From positions 1 to 8,565 of the forward strand of contig CAJXQV010000041.1 of NCBI GenBank assembly GCA_913058165.1: a stretch of DNA of 8,565 bases, given 5' to 3'. The notes under the pieces were generated by a model that made no database searches, was not told where the DNA came from, and was given only the letters and a program-made list of their open reading frames with translations. Numbering within the stretch: the stretch's first letter is position 1; each line of letters opens with the position of its first letter. This document shows positions 1 through 7,766 of the stretch, in pieces. The DNA is from an uncultured Chromatiales bacterium. Its GTDB lineage: Bacteria; Pseudomonadota; Gammaproteobacteria; Steroidobacterales; GCA-2729495. The position numbers and the translations under genes were made by a program.

Positions 1-49
1 ATCTACACAGAGTAGATCGTCGGCAGCGTCAGATGTGTATAAGAGACAG
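1..49 (+). other. Untrimmed Nextera i5-side adapter (library artefact)
   Basis: These bases are not genomic. Positions 1-8 (ATCTACAC) are the end of the Illumina P5 primer. Positions 9-16 (AGAGTAGA) match the i5 index I remember as S504/N504. Positions 17-30 (TCGTCGGCAGCGTC) are the Nextera Read 1 tail, and positions 31-49 (AGATGTGTATAAGAGACAG) are the 19-bp Tn5 mosaic end. Genomic sequence starts at base 50. The mosaic end supplies an ATG at 33-35 that happens to be in frame with the truncated mrp gene. Confidence 0.99.
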
Positions 50-731
50 GGACATATACGGCCCCAGTCAGGCGCGTATGCTCGGGTCTGCAGGTCAGCA
101 GCCGGTGAGCAAGGACGGTAAGAACTTTGAACCGTTGGAATGCTATGGCATTAGCATGATTTCAGCCGGCAACCTGTTTGATGAGGAAGAGCCTGCTGTT
201 TGGCGCGGCCCGATGGTCACTCAGGCGCTCACTCAACTTACTTTTCAGACACGCTGGCCGGATCTCGATTATCTGATCGTCGACATGCCCCCGGGTACCG
301 GCGACATTCAGCTAACGCTGAGTCAGAAAATTCCGGTGGCGGGCGCGGTTATTGTGACTACGCCTCAGGATATTGCGCTGCTTGATGCGCGCAAGGGCTA
401 TAAGATGTTTGAAAAGGTGAATGTGCATGTGCTCGGCGTTGTCGAGAATATGAGTACTTTTATTTGCCCGCACTGCAATGAAGAGACGGCATTGTTTGGT
501 GAGGGGGGCGGTGCCGATATGGCCACTAAGTACGATTTGCCATTGCTAGGGCAGTTACCCCTAAACGCTTCTATTCGTTTGCGGGCGGATGAGGGTAAAC
601 CGAGTGTGGTGGCCGATCCGGGCGGCCCTCCAGCTCTTGAATTCACTAATATTGCGCGAAACATGGCGGCAGCCTTGTCGCTGCGTAAAAAAGATTATAA
701 AAAGGTATTTCCCAAGATCGTAGTTGAGTAG
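50..731 (+). CDS. mrp: Mrp/ApbC iron-sulfur cluster carrier ATPase, 5'-truncated
   Basis: This is the C-terminal two thirds of a P-loop Fe-S carrier protein of the Mrp/ApbC/NBP35 family, a cytosolic homodimer that binds a bridging Fe-S cluster and passes it to apoproteins. About 226 genuine residues remain, starting at Asp (51-53) in the conserved DIYGPS motif (51-68). The N-terminal Walker A lysine loop and any preceding domain lie beyond the contig edge; family members are commonly 270-370 residues. Visible landmarks are the switch/Walker B segment DYLIVDMPPGTGD (267-305), the TPQDIALLDARKG segment, the cluster-binding CPHC motif (465-476) and the C-terminal ADEGKP element. The open frame continues upstream into the adapter (MCIRDR...), but those residues are artefactual. 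The stop codon is TAG at 729-731. dcd follows after 37 nt and could be co-transcribed. The family assignment is firm; the full length is unknown. Confidence 0.96.
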
Positions 732-768
732 CACGGTCGGGCGGTCAAAAATTTAACGAGGAGCAGGC

Positions 769-1335
769 ATGTCCATTAAAGCTGATCGCTGGATCAGGCG
801 TATGTCAGAAGAACACAGCATGATAGAACCGTTTGAGCCGGGTCAGATCCGTCGCAACGAGACCGGGCCGATTATTTCCTATGGCACATCAAGCTACGGC
901 TATGACGTGCGTTGTGCCGCTGACTTTAAAGTGTTTACCAATATTAACTCTGCTGTGGTTGATCCGAAGAACTTTGCTTCCGAAAGTTTCGTGAGTGTTG
1001 AAAGCGATGTTTGTGTTATACCACCGAACTCATTTGCACTGGCCCGCACCGTTGAGTATTTCCGTATTCCGCGCAGCGTACTAACAATTTGCTTGGGCAA
1101 GTCTACCTACGCCCGATGCGGAATTATCGTTAACGTCACGCCGCTCGAGCCTGAATGGGAAGGTCATGTGACCTTAGAATTTTCGAATACCACTACGTTG
1201 CCAGCAAAGATCTATGCCAATGAAGGCGTCGCTCAAATGCTGTTCTTTGAGTCGGATGAGATCTGTGAAGTGTCCTACGCTGATCGCGGTGGCAAATACC
1301 AAGGTCAGACTGGCGTTACTTTGCCTAAGGCGTAA
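769..1335 (+). CDS. dcd: dCTP deaminase
   Basis: Dcd deaminates dCTP to dUTP, feeding dTMP synthesis through dUTPase and thymidylate synthase in the cytosol. The 188-residue length equals that of the Pseudomonas-type enzyme and the protein looks complete. Motifs include SYGYDVRCA (residues 42-50), [17 protein letters not shown] (85-101), GKSTYARCG (110-118, with the nucleotide-contacting Ser and Arg) and [10 protein letters not shown] (131-140). Glu137 is the counterpart of the catalytic Glu138 of E. coli Dcd by my own alignment. The C-terminus (GGKYQGQTG) is the usual lid over the nucleotide. The start is supported by a GAGGAG ribosome binding site at 758-763, 5 nt before the ATG. It lies 37 nt after mrp and converges on the DUF3108 gene with only 6 nt between the stops. 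A bifunctional deaminase/dUTPase is unlikely because the sequence follows the monofunctional proteobacterial type. Confidence 0.97.
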   Translation: MSIKADRWIRRMSEEHSMIEPFEPGQIRRNETGPIISYGTSSYGYDVRCAADFKVFTNINSAVVDPKNFASESFVSVESDVCVIPPNSFALARTVEYFRIPRSVLTICLGKSTYARCGIIVNVTPLEPEWEGHVTLEFSNTTTLPAKIYANEGVAQMLFFESDEICEVSYADRGGKYQGQTGVTLPKA

Positions 1336-1341
1336 GTCGCT

Positions 1342-2124
1342 TCAGAGCCAGTAGCTAGACAACAGTAAGGTCGCGCCTTTTTTACCGTTTTTTAACTGGA
1401 TCACTTTTACCGCTTGGTAGGCTAGCTCGGGGGCATACCAGATGAAGGCTGACCGGCTCGACCCCGGCCGCTGGCGCAAATACTTGATGGCTTTAAAGGT
1501 TCCGGCCGGAGTTTTTACGGTGTCTTCACCCTGATAGATGAACTCATAGGTTTTGGCCGAGTTTCGATGAACCATAGTATAGGCGCTTGGCTGCTTACCA
1601 GCCTTCAAATCTAGCGTCACCTGTAAGTCTGCGCTCATGCGATCAAGCATGCCCGGTCTTAATTCAACGTCCGCAAGCTCTTCCTGATGGTTGCTGTGCG
1701 CGATGCCCGCATCCCAATCGAAACTGGCGTGGCTGTCTTCGAGTTTATCGCCGCTGCCAGAATTAAAATGGTACTCATCAACGCGGATTGTCTCTCCATC
1801 CATCGTAAACCGGCTGCTTTCAATGGCTGCGTTGGGCCGGATTAGACTGGCGAGTCCGGTTGCCTCAGTGCGACTGCTGAGCAGATACTGGCCGGCAATA
1901 TCTGTGGTTTGCAGTTTGAGAACACCTTCGCCCGACAGGCCGTAGGCCTTGAGTTGATAGCGAAGCTCGAAGGGGCTCAGAGTCTTGGCTTTAAGTGCAG
2001 GCTGTGGGTCGATGTTTGCAGTAACTTTGGGCGCACTATCCGTACCCCCGGAGGCACTGACTGCCATGAGTAACACAGCTGCCAAGATATTCCGGATGGC
2101 CGGTCTATTTGCTTTCCTGTTCAT
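1342..2124 (-). CDS. DUF3108 family exported protein, last gene of the purM-purN unit
   Basis: This gene encodes a predicted 260-residue protein of unknown function that resembles the DUF3108 family seen downstream of purN in Pseudomonas. The N-terminus ([20 protein letters not shown]) has a basic stretch followed by a hydrophobic core of about 14 residues, as expected for a Sec signal peptide with cleavage near VSASGG. The mature part has no other membrane segment and reads as beta-rich: SPFELRYQLKAYGLSGEGVL, the YEFIYQGEDTVKTPAGTFKA region, and IWYAPELAYQAVK near the end. A periplasmic location is therefore likely. A longer open frame begins at 2169, but I chose the ATG at 2122-2124 because it starts the signal peptide and has a GAGG site 6 nt upstream. 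The gene starts inside the last codons of purN (20-nt overlap), so its translation is probably coupled to purN. No catalytic motif is recognisable. Confidence 0.85.
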   Translation of the reverse strand: MNRKANRPAIRNILAAVLLMAVSASGGTDSAPKVTANIDPQPALKAKTLSPFELRYQLKAYGLSGEGVLKLQTTDIAGQYLLSSRTEATGLASLIRPNAAIESSRFTMDGETIRVDEYHFNSGSGDKLEDSHASFDWDAGIAHSNHQEELADVELRPGMLDRMSADLQVTLDLKAGKQPSAYTMVHRNSAKTYEFIYQGEDTVKTPAGTFKAIKYLRQRPGSSRSAFIWYAPELAYQAVKVIQLKNGKKGATLLLSSYWL

Positions 2125-2746
2125 ATAGCACCTCAGGCGCTGCGAGCTCTTGGCCGTTGTTGTAGACAACGTTTTTTTCCAGTTTTAGTTGACCGCTGGT
2201 GAGCATCGCAATGGCCTGCGGGTAGATCAGGTATTCGCCAATGCGTACACGGTCGGCCAGTGAATCGGCTGTGTCACTAGGATGAATGGCTACTTGATAC
2301 TGCAATATGGCGGGGCCAGCATCGAGTTTTGGAATGACAAAATGCACAGTGGTTCCATGCCATTGTTCACCGGCATCGATGGCGCGTTGGTAAGTGTTGA
2401 GGCCTGGGTATGCGGGCAGTAAAGAGGGGTGGATGTTAATCATGCGACCGTCATAGCGGTTGACCAGATCTCTGGCCAGAATCCGCATAAAGCCAGCGAG
2501 CACAATCAGGTCCGGATTAATCTGCTCCATAGCTGCGTAGAGCGCCTCATCGAAATCACTGCGTTTTGCAAATGAGCGATAGTCGACGGTAATTGCCGGT
2601 ATGCCGGCATCAATCGCACGCTGCAGACCATAGGCCTCCGGGTTATCGCTTACGACTGCAACAATCTCCAGATCAGCAATCTGTGCATCAATAATGGCTT
2701 GCAGGTTGGTGCCGCTGCCCGACACCATGATAACCGAGCGCATCAT
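2105..2746 (-). CDS. purN: Phosphoribosylglycinamide formyltransferase (GAR transformylase)
   Basis: PurN transfers a formyl group from 10-formyltetrahydrofolate to GAR, giving FGAR, the third step of de novo purine synthesis. The 213-residue length matches E. coli PurN (212). The N-terminal phosphate-binding loop reads [14 protein letters not shown] (residues 8-21). The core reads [11 protein letters not shown] (80-90). The catalytic triad is Asn104 and His106 ([13 protein letters not shown]) with Asp142 (KLDAGPA), corresponding to Asn106/His108/Asp144 of E. coli. The start overlaps the purM stop in an ATGA arrangement (2746-2743). A second ATG follows immediately at 2743-2741, and no strong ribosome binding site precedes either, which fits translational coupling to purM. 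The last codons overlap the start of the DUF3108 gene. This is the folate-dependent enzyme and not the formate-dependent PurT. Confidence 0.97.
   Translation of the reverse strand: MMRSVIMVSGSGTNLQAIIDAQIADLEIVAVVSDNPEAYGLQRAIDAGIPAITVDYRSFAKRSDFDEALYAAMEQINPDLIVLAGFMRILARDLVNRYDGRMINIHPSLLPAYPGLNTYQRAIDAGEQWHGTTVHFVIPKLDAGPAILQYQVAIHPSDTADSLADRVRIGEYLIYPQAIAMLTSGQLKLEKNVVYNNGQELAAPEVLYEQESK
2131..2134 (-). promoter_or_regulatory. Ribosome binding site that fixes the DUF3108 start
   Basis: On the minus strand the bases read CCTGAGGTGCTATATG, placing GAGG 6 nt before the ATG at 2124-2122. The site sits inside the purN coding region. It supports the start at 2124 over the in-frame ATG at 2169, which would put 15 non-signal-like residues before the hydrophobic leader. 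Confidence 0.7.
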
Positions 2747-3777
2747 GGTTTCAGATGCACGTCACCACTGCCATCGCTGATACTGCCGATAATTTTTGCC
2801 GATTCGCCGGCATCATTCAGCAGGGCGACCGCAGCAGCAGCCTGATCTTTATCGACCACCAGTACCATGCCGATACCGCAGTTGAAGGTCCGTTGCATTT
2901 CAGTCTCGGGGATACCGCCTTCCTTTTGCAGCCATTTGAATATTTCAGGCCTTCGCCATGCGGTGGTATCAATGCCGGCATCGACATCCGCCGGCAGAAT
3001 GCGTTCCAGGTTCTCAGCCAGACCACCGCCGGTGATATGAGCGATACCTTTAACCGGCATCTGTTCAATCAGCGCCAGTACAGGCTTGACGTAAATTCGG
3101 GTAGGCTCCAGAAGATGCTTGCCTATGGTTGTGTTTTGCCAAGGGCTATCCGGCTTGATGTTGCTGTTGTCGAGCACTTTTCGTATCAGCGAGTAGCCGT
3201 TGGAATGCGGGCCCGAAGATTCCAAGCCAATGAGTGCGTCACCGGCGGATATAGTGCTGCCATCGATAATAGCTGCTTTTTCGACCACAGCCAGACAGAA
3301 GCCCGCTAGATCGTAGTCCCCTTCGGGGTACATGCCCGGCAGTTCGGCCGTTTCGCCACCCAGCAGTGCCGCGCCGGCGCGTTTACAGCCTTCGGCGATG
3401 CCCGCTATAACATTGCTGGCAACATTATTGTCGAGCTTGCCGCAGCCGTAGTAATCGAGGAAGAACAGAGGTTCGGCACCCTGAGCCAATACGTCATTGG
3501 CGCACATAGCGACCAAGTCGATGCCGACAGTATCGTGCAAGCCCAGATCTATGGCCAGGCGGAGTTTGGTGCCGACACCATCGGCTCCGGCCACCAATAC
3601 AGGCTGGCGGTAGCGCTCGGTATCCAGTTCAAACAGGCCGCCAAAGCCACCGATACCGCCGAGCACGCCGGGGCGATGTGTCGCTTTTACCAGAGGCTTG
3701 ATGCGGTCGATGAGTTCGTTACCGGCATCGATATCAACACCTGCATCTCGATAGGTTACGGGTTTTTTTGGGCTCAT
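2743..3777 (-). CDS. purM: Phosphoribosylformylglycinamidine cyclo-ligase (AIR synthetase)
   Basis: PurM closes the imidazole ring of FGAM using ATP to give AIR, the fifth step of de novo purine synthesis in the cytosol. The 344 residues match the E. coli enzyme (345). The N-terminus [13 protein letters not shown] is typical of the family. It is followed by a glycine-rich loop ([15 protein letters not shown], about 37-51), the ATP/Mg signature GADGVGTKL (64-72), [20 protein letters not shown] (89-108), [25 protein letters not shown] and [16 protein letters not shown] (about 245-259). The gene is first in a minus-strand unit with purN (4-nt overlap) and DUF3108, and it diverges from the DUF2066 gene. 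The bases before its ATG are only weakly Shine-Dalgarno-like (AAGAGA). I saw no PurR-type operator in the upstream region. Confidence 0.98.
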   Translation of the reverse strand: MSPKKPVTYRDAGVDIDAGNELIDRIKPLVKATHRPGVLGGIGGFGGLFELDTERYRQPVLVAGADGVGTKLRLAIDLGLHDTVGIDLVAMCANDVLAQGAEPLFFLDYYGCGKLDNNVASNVIAGIAEGCKRAGAALLGGETAELPGMYPEGDYDLAGFCLAVVEKAAIIDGSTISAGDALIGLESSGPHSNGYSLIRKVLDNSNIKPDSPWQNTTIGKHLLEPTRIYVKPVLALIEQMPVKGIAHITGGGLAENLERILPADVDAGIDTTAWRRPEIFKWLQKEGGIPETEMQRTFNCGIGMVLVVDKDQAAAAVALLNDAGESAKIIGSISDGSGDVHLKP

Positions 3778-3854
3778 TCTTGTCTCTTGTTTGTGCGAAG
3801 CTACTCCGCAGAGGCGAAGTGCGAGGCTATAATAACGTGAGTGCAGGCAGAATG
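3778..3854. promoter_or_regulatory. Divergent intergenic control region between purM and DUF2066-hda unit
   Basis: This 77-bp region must hold the start signals for the pur unit (leftward) and, unless transcribed from further away, the DUF2066/CDP-OH/hda unit (rightward). Besides the plus-strand TATAAT it contains two direct copies of GCGAAG (3795-3800 and 3814-3819), 19 bp apart, about two helical turns. On the minus strand the best -10-like word is TATTAT, which overlaps the plus-strand TATAAT, but no convincing -35 goes with it. No PurR box or DnaA box was seen. The operator reading of the repeats is inference. Confidence 0.45.
3805..3833 (+). promoter_or_regulatory. Candidate sigma70 promoter for the DUF2066-CDP-OH-hda unit
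   Basis: A perfect -10 hexamer TATAAT lies at 3828-3833. Seventeen bases upstream, TCCGCA (3805-3810) matches only three of six -35 positions, so the promoter may be weak or need an activator. Transcription would start near 3840, leaving a leader of only about 12-15 nt before the ATG at 3852/3855. The -10 match is seen directly; activity is inferred. Confidence 0.45.
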
Positions 3855-4940
3855 ATGAAAATTTCTTTGAAACAGCTAACTTTATTTGCCGTCTTTGCGG
3901 TCACCTTTTGGTGTGGCGGACTGGCGCAAGCCGCTCATGTCGATGGTTTGTACACAGCCGATGTCGAGCTTGCCAACAGCAGCAGCAGCGCCCGTGCTAC
4001 GGCATTTTCAGCGGCTTTGGCCGAAGTTCTGGTGAAGGTTACCGGTCAGGAGAACCTCCCGGCCGAGAAGGCCGCACTGTTTACTAATGCGGGCGCCTTT
4101 ATCCAGCAGTACCGTATGCTCGATAATGGGCGGATTAGTGTGACTTTCGATCAGCGGGTGCTAAGGCGCCAGCTGGATGCGGCTGAACTTCCGGTCTGGA
4201 GCGCTGAGCGTCCAGCGGTTGTCGTTTGGTTGGCTGTTGATGAAGGGCAGGGCAGGCGCAGCTTGCTCGGCGCTGCAGGAGGGCTGTCGGGCAGTAGCGT
4301 CGCGGTCGCCGACAGCTATCGACAGGCACTGTATGAATCAGCCGATAAGCGGGGGTTGCCATTAATACTGCCTTTAATGGATGGCGAAGATTTAGCCCAG
4401 GCATCATTTGCCGATGTTTGGGGTGGGTTTGGTGACGTCATGTTGGCGGCATCTGCGCGATATTCAGCTAATGTTGTTTTGATTGGCCGGCTGCGACTGT
4501 CAGGTGCAAAGGTTCAAAAGGTGCGCTGGTCGATGTTTGTTGCGGGGAGTGAGAGCTCGGAGTGGGTTGGTGAGCTAGGCGATGGTCCCAGAGTTGTCGC
4601 TGATATGCTGGGGCAGCAGCTTGCCACGTTTGCCGCCGCAGCCGATGCCATCACAGTCACGGTACGAGGCATTAATACGCTAGATGACTATGCGCGAGTG
4701 CTCAATTACCTGCGGGGCTTGTCTATTGTTGAGCGGGTTGGCGTCTCCCGTGTTCTGGCTGGTGCGGTTGAGTTTTCTATTGCGGCCAGGAGTGACAGTG
4801 AAAGGCTCAACCGCGATATCAGTCGCGGCGGGGTATTGGATGAATGGGTTGGTGAGAGCACCGGCGTTACCCCAGTTGATAGCGCTGCAACCCTAGCCAG
4901 CTACAGAGTCGCCGATGGACTGGTGTACACCATTAAGTAA
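3855..4940 (+). CDS. DUF2066 family exported protein of unknown function
   Basis: This gene encodes a predicted 361-residue protein that I place in the DUF2066 family by its position beside purM and by its N-terminal pattern. The start [20 protein letters not shown], ending in GGLAQA, is a clear Sec signal peptide with an AQA cleavage site after about residue 26. No lipobox precedes the single Cys. The mature N-terminus ([20 protein letters not shown]) leads into [17 protein letters not shown], typical of the family. A C-terminal segment ([20 protein letters not shown], followed by [20 protein letters not shown]) looks like a small alpha/beta domain. The likely location is the periplasm. Open frame extends back to 3768, but that ATG overlaps the purM start and lies upstream of the TATAAT. 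Of two adjacent ATGs, 3855 has better spacing (7 nt) from the weak AGG at 3845-3847; 3852 is equally possible. Serines after ELAN come from a perfect (AGC)4 run at 3978-3989. Confidence 0.85.
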   Translation: MKISLKQLTLFAVFAVTFWCGGLAQAAHVDGLYTADVELANSSSSARATAFSAALAEVLVKVTGQENLPAEKAALFTNAGAFIQQYRMLDNGRISVTFDQRVLRRQLDAAELPVWSAERPAVVVWLAVDEGQGRRSLLGAAGGLSGSSVAVADSYRQALYESADKRGLPLILPLMDGEDLAQASFADVWGGFGDVMLAASARYSANVVLIGRLRLSGAKVQKVRWSMFVAGSESSEWVGELGDGPRVVADMLGQQLATFAAAADAITVTVRGINTLDDYARVLNYLRGLSIVERVGVSRVLAGAVEFSIAARSDSERLNRDISRGGVLDEWVGESTGVTPVDSAATLASYRVADGLVYTIK

Positions 4941-4943
4941 GGA

Positions 4944-5537
4944 ATGATTTTACCGATTATGTCGTTTGCCAATTTTTTTCAAGCCCGTCAAATTCCAAAC
5001 TGGATCTGTGTTATTCGGGTGCTGCTGATCGCACCTATCTTGTATTTTCTGCTCGATGAGCGTTTTGCTTTGGCCTTGTTGCTGGCCTCTATAGCGGCAG
5101 CTTCAGATGCGCTGGACGGTTTTCTGGCCAAACGGTTTAACTGGACCAGCCGCCTGGGTGGCTTTCTTGACCCATTAGCCGATAAATTTTTGCTGGTGGC
5201 GATCTTTCTGGTGTTGACCAGCTTAGGTCTGGTGCCGGTCTGGCTAATGGCGGTTGTTATTGGTCGTGACATTGCAATTGTTGTCGGCGGGTTCACCTAT
5301 CAATGGCTTATCGGCGAGGTATACGCAAACCCCACCTGGATTAGCAAGGTGAATACGTTCTTGCAATTAATCTATGTGCTCGGCGTAGTGGCACAACAAG
5401 CCATTGGCTTGCCCGGCGAATTGGGGTTGTTGATTCTAGGCACATCGGTGTTTGTCAGTAGCCTGATCAGCGGCCTCGATTACATTTGGACCTGGGGCGC
5501 CCGCGCTCTGTCCAACCGCGGCAAAGAAAGGGCTTAG
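4944..5537 (+). CDS. CDP-alcohol phosphatidyltransferase family membrane protein (PgsA-like)
   Basis: This family of inner-membrane enzymes joins a CDP-activated lipid to an alcohol such as glycerol-3-phosphate. The signature D-x2-D-G-x2-A-R-x8-G-x3-D-x3-D is present as Asp55, Asp58, Gly59, Ala62, Gly72, Asp76 and Asp80 (SDALDGFLAKRF ... GGFLDPLADK), with Lys63 in place of the usual Arg. Hydrophobic segments lie at about 21-37, 41-57, 82-102, 104-122, 138-157 and 160-180, consistent with the six-helix fold. The closest well-known relative is PgsA (phosphatidylglycerophosphate synthase), but I cannot tell whether this is the cell's PgsA or a paralogue, so no symbol is given. It begins 3 nt after the DUF2066 stop and ends 5 nt before hda. 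The start is uncertain: TAAGGA abuts the ATG at 4944, whereas the ATG at 4959 lies about 15 nt from it. The gene ends with tandem TAG TAG. Confidence 0.9.
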   Translation: MILPIMSFANFFQARQIPNWICVIRVLLIAPILYFLLDERFALALLLASIAAASDALDGFLAKRFNWTSRLGGFLDPLADKFLLVAIFLVLTSLGLVPVWLMAVVIGRDIAIVVGGFTYQWLIGEVYANPTWISKVNTFLQLIYVLGVVAQQAIGLPGELGLLILGTSVFVSSLISGLDYIWTWGARALSNRGKERA

Positions 5538-5542
5538 TAGCA

Positions 5543-6232
5543 ATGCGTCAGCTGTCCCTCGATGTACAACTTGCAGATTATGCTGTGTTTGAAAGTTTCT
5601 ACGCAGGTGAGAATGCGGCTGCTGTATTTGCTTTGCAGCGTTTGTTAAAGGGTCAGCAGGGCGTAGTTTGGCTATGGGGTAACCAGGATGCAGGCAAATC
5701 GCATTTGTTGCAGGCATTGATTGCTGAAGCCGGTATTAATAGTATTTCCTCAGCATATCTGCCGTTGAGCGATACAACGATGCAGCCGGGAATGCTCGAA
5801 GGCATGGGTGAGCTGGAGCTGATTTGTATCGATGATGTGCAGGCAGTTTCGGCTAACCACGATTGGGAGGCGGCACTCTTTCGATTGTATGAAGAATTAT
5901 TTCAGGCCGGTGGGCGCTTAGTTGTTGCTGCAAATGTTGCTCCGGGTGGTGCGGGTTTTGTCCTGCGTGACCTCGAGTCTAGACTGGCCTCTGGGGCTAC
6001 TTTTCGCCTGCATGCATTGAGTGACGTAGATAGCGTGTTTGCGCTACAGAAGCGGGCTGCATGGCGCGGTTTGAATTTGCCTGAAGAAACAGCGAGCTAT
6101 TTGCTGACCCGGGTTAATCGCAGCCCCAGCGTATTATTTGCGTTGCTCGACCGCCTGGATAAAGAGGCATTGACGGCTCAGCGGAAGTTAACGGTGCCGT
6201 TTGTTCGTGAGGTGCTGGGTGATCAGGGTTAG
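5543..6232 (+). CDS. hda: Hda, DnaA regulatory inactivator
   Basis: Hda is an AAA+ protein that, bound to the DNA-loaded sliding clamp, stimulates ATP hydrolysis by DnaA and so prevents re-initiation of replication. The 229 residues compare with 233 in E. coli. The N-terminal clamp-binding peptide is QLSLDV (residues 3-8). Walker A is GNQDAGKS (46-53) and Walker B is LICIDDV (93-99). The sensor-1 region reads VVAANVAPGG (127-136), and LRDLESRLASG (141-151) holds Arg147, the counterpart of the arginine finger (Arg153 in E. coli, from memory). There is no DNA-binding DnaA domain IV, so this is Hda and not DnaA. Open frame extends to 5486, but the ATG at 5543 gives the conserved MRQLSL start and has GAAAGGG at 5526-5532. 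It is the third gene of the DUF2066/CDP-OH unit and converges on DUF2069. Confidence 0.95.
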   Translation: MRQLSLDVQLADYAVFESFYAGENAAAVFALQRLLKGQQGVVWLWGNQDAGKSHLLQALIAEAGINSISSAYLPLSDTTMQPGMLEGMGELELICIDDVQAVSANHDWEAALFRLYEELFQAGGRLVVAANVAPGGAGFVLRDLESRLASGATFRLHALSDVDSVFALQKRAAWRGLNLPEETASYLLTRVNRSPSVLFALLDRLDKEALTAQRKLTVPFVREVLGDQG

Positions 6233-6274
6233 TGTTTTATGGCTCGAAAGATAAGCTGGTAGAGGGCAGCCCGA

Positions 6275-6312
6275 ATCAGAATGTGCAAAAGAGCTTCTGA
6301 TGTAACCTTTTT
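6275..6312 (+). terminator. Weak candidate terminator after hda
   Basis: ATCAGAA (6275-6281) and TTCTGAT (6295-6301) form a 7-bp perfect stem with a 13-nt loop, followed a few bases later by TTTTT (6308-6312). The stem is A/T-rich, the loop is long and the T-run is not adjacent, so this is a poor match to an intrinsic terminator. It lies in the 86-bp gap between the convergent hda and DUF2069 genes, where termination is expected. Confidence 0.3.
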
Positions 6313-6318
6313 GTATGT

Positions 6319-6636
6319 TTAACCTCGTTGGGCATAGATGGCGACAAAGAACAAGCTGATGGATATGGTCGCTACTGCAAGAGCCAGAAGGAGCTCTCCT
6401 GAGCTCGCAATCACATCCATGACACCCAGAGTGGCGTAAAAGATCATTGCCAGAGCAATGAGGTTTCCCCAGTTGCGGATACGCCGGAGCGTGGCTAACA
6501 GTAATGCTGCCGGCGTGGCAATCCCAAGCAAAATCACAACCCATAGCTGACTGTTGGCATCACTTTGTAACCAGAGTGAGGTGGCAGTGCTTAGGGCGAA
6601 GAGCAGGGCAATTGAAATACGATAGAGCAGGGTCAT
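6319..6636 (-). CDS. DUF2069-like small membrane protein
   Basis: This gene encodes a 105-residue hydrophobic protein with four predicted transmembrane helices at about residues 5-23, 30-50, 57-77 and 81-101. A basic LRRIRN loop (50-55) between helices 2 and 3 suggests a cytoplasmic loop and cytoplasmic ends. Size, helix count and position after wrbA match the DUF2069 family of predicted inner-membrane proteins, whose function is unknown; I assign the family by context more than by residue motifs. The ATG at 6636-6634 is preceded by GGAAA about 6 nt upstream on the minus strand. The gene lies 52 nt downstream of wrbA on the same strand and converges on hda. No catalytic motif is visible. An overlapping frame on the same strand (6544-6188) is rejected as a shadow because it lacks such a helix pattern and runs into hda. 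Confidence 0.75.
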   Translation of the reverse strand: MTLLYRISIALLFALSTATSLWLQSDANSQLWVVILLGIATPAALLLATLRRIRNWGNLIALAMIFYATLGVMDVIASSGELLLALAVATISISLFFVAIYAQRG

Positions 6637-6688
6637 ATGAAGTTTCCGCTATGGGTTGGGAGGCATTTGCACTTTTAATCGATTGGAT

Positions 6689-7375
<687 letters not shown>

Positions 7376-7418
7376 TCAGGACAATAGTGTACAGAATTTT
7401 CGGTTTGGGGTTTATTCC

Positions 7419-7766
7419 TTACAAAATATCCAGAACATCTTCCGGAGGACGCCCGATGCGGGCGCGGTTGCCATGCACTGCAATCGGGCGCTGAATGACT
7501 TTGGGATGCTCGCAGAGCCATGTGATCTTGTCGGCCTCATTCAATCCTGCAACCTGCTCTTGTTCTGCTTTGTAGTCTTCCTCGCCCGTCCGCATAATGC
7601 CATTGGCATCGGTTCCGAGGGCGAGAATGATCTGCTTAAGCGTTGCGGCATCAGGGGGCGTTTTTAGGTATTCAACGATAATGGGCTTGTGGCCTTTATC
7701 TTTCAGTAGTTGCAGAGTTTGGCGCGACTTTGAGCAACGCGGGTTGTGATAAAGGGTGATGCTCAT
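7419..7766 (-). CDS. ArsC-family (thioredoxin-fold) reductase, arsenate reductase-like
   Basis: This gene encodes a complete 115-residue protein of the glutaredoxin-coupled ArsC family. The N-terminus ITLYHNPRCSKSRQTLQLL carries the single catalytic Cys11 in a NPRCSKSR loop. The three arginines that bind oxyanion in plasmid R773 ArsC (Arg60, Arg94, Arg107) have counterparts at Arg59 (IMRTGE), Arg93 (VIQRPI) and Arg106 (IGRPPEDVL). A second Cys at 85 is not in a CXXC context. These residues favour a genuine arsenate reductase over Spx or YffB-type relatives. However, the gene has no arsR, arsB or acr3 neighbour here, so it may be a chromosomal redox enzyme and not part of a resistance operon. 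AAGG lies 9 nt before the ATG on the minus strand. It is first in the arsC-like/wrbA/DUF2069 series. Confidence 0.9.
   Translation of the reverse strand: MSITLYHNPRCSKSRQTLQLLKDKGHKPIIVEYLKTPPDAATLKQIILALGTDANGIMRTGEEDYKAEQEQVAGLNEADKITWLCEHPKVIQRPIAVHGNRARIGRPPEDVLDIL

Noticed and set aside
1336..1400. Possible shared terminator between dcd and DUF3108
   Set aside because: The gap between stops is only 6 nt, and the T-runs nearby are codons of the DUF3108 gene; no stable stem was found.
2755..3309. 184-codon open frame on the plus strand
   Set aside because: It is antisense to the highly conserved purM gene and its translation has no recognisable motif.
3768..3854. N-terminal extension of the DUF2066 protein by 29 residues
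   Set aside because: The upstream ATG overlaps the divergent purM start, lies upstream of the TATAAT, and would place charged residues before an evident signal peptide.
5486..5542. N-terminal extension of Hda by 19 residues
   Set aside because: It overlaps the CDP-alcohol transferase gene in another frame, whereas Hda proteins begin just before the clamp-binding QLSL motif.
6188..6544. 118-codon minus-strand frame overlapping DUF2069 and the end of hda
   Set aside because: It overlaps two better supported genes; the alternative frame 6636-6319 has four clean membrane helices and a ribosome binding site.
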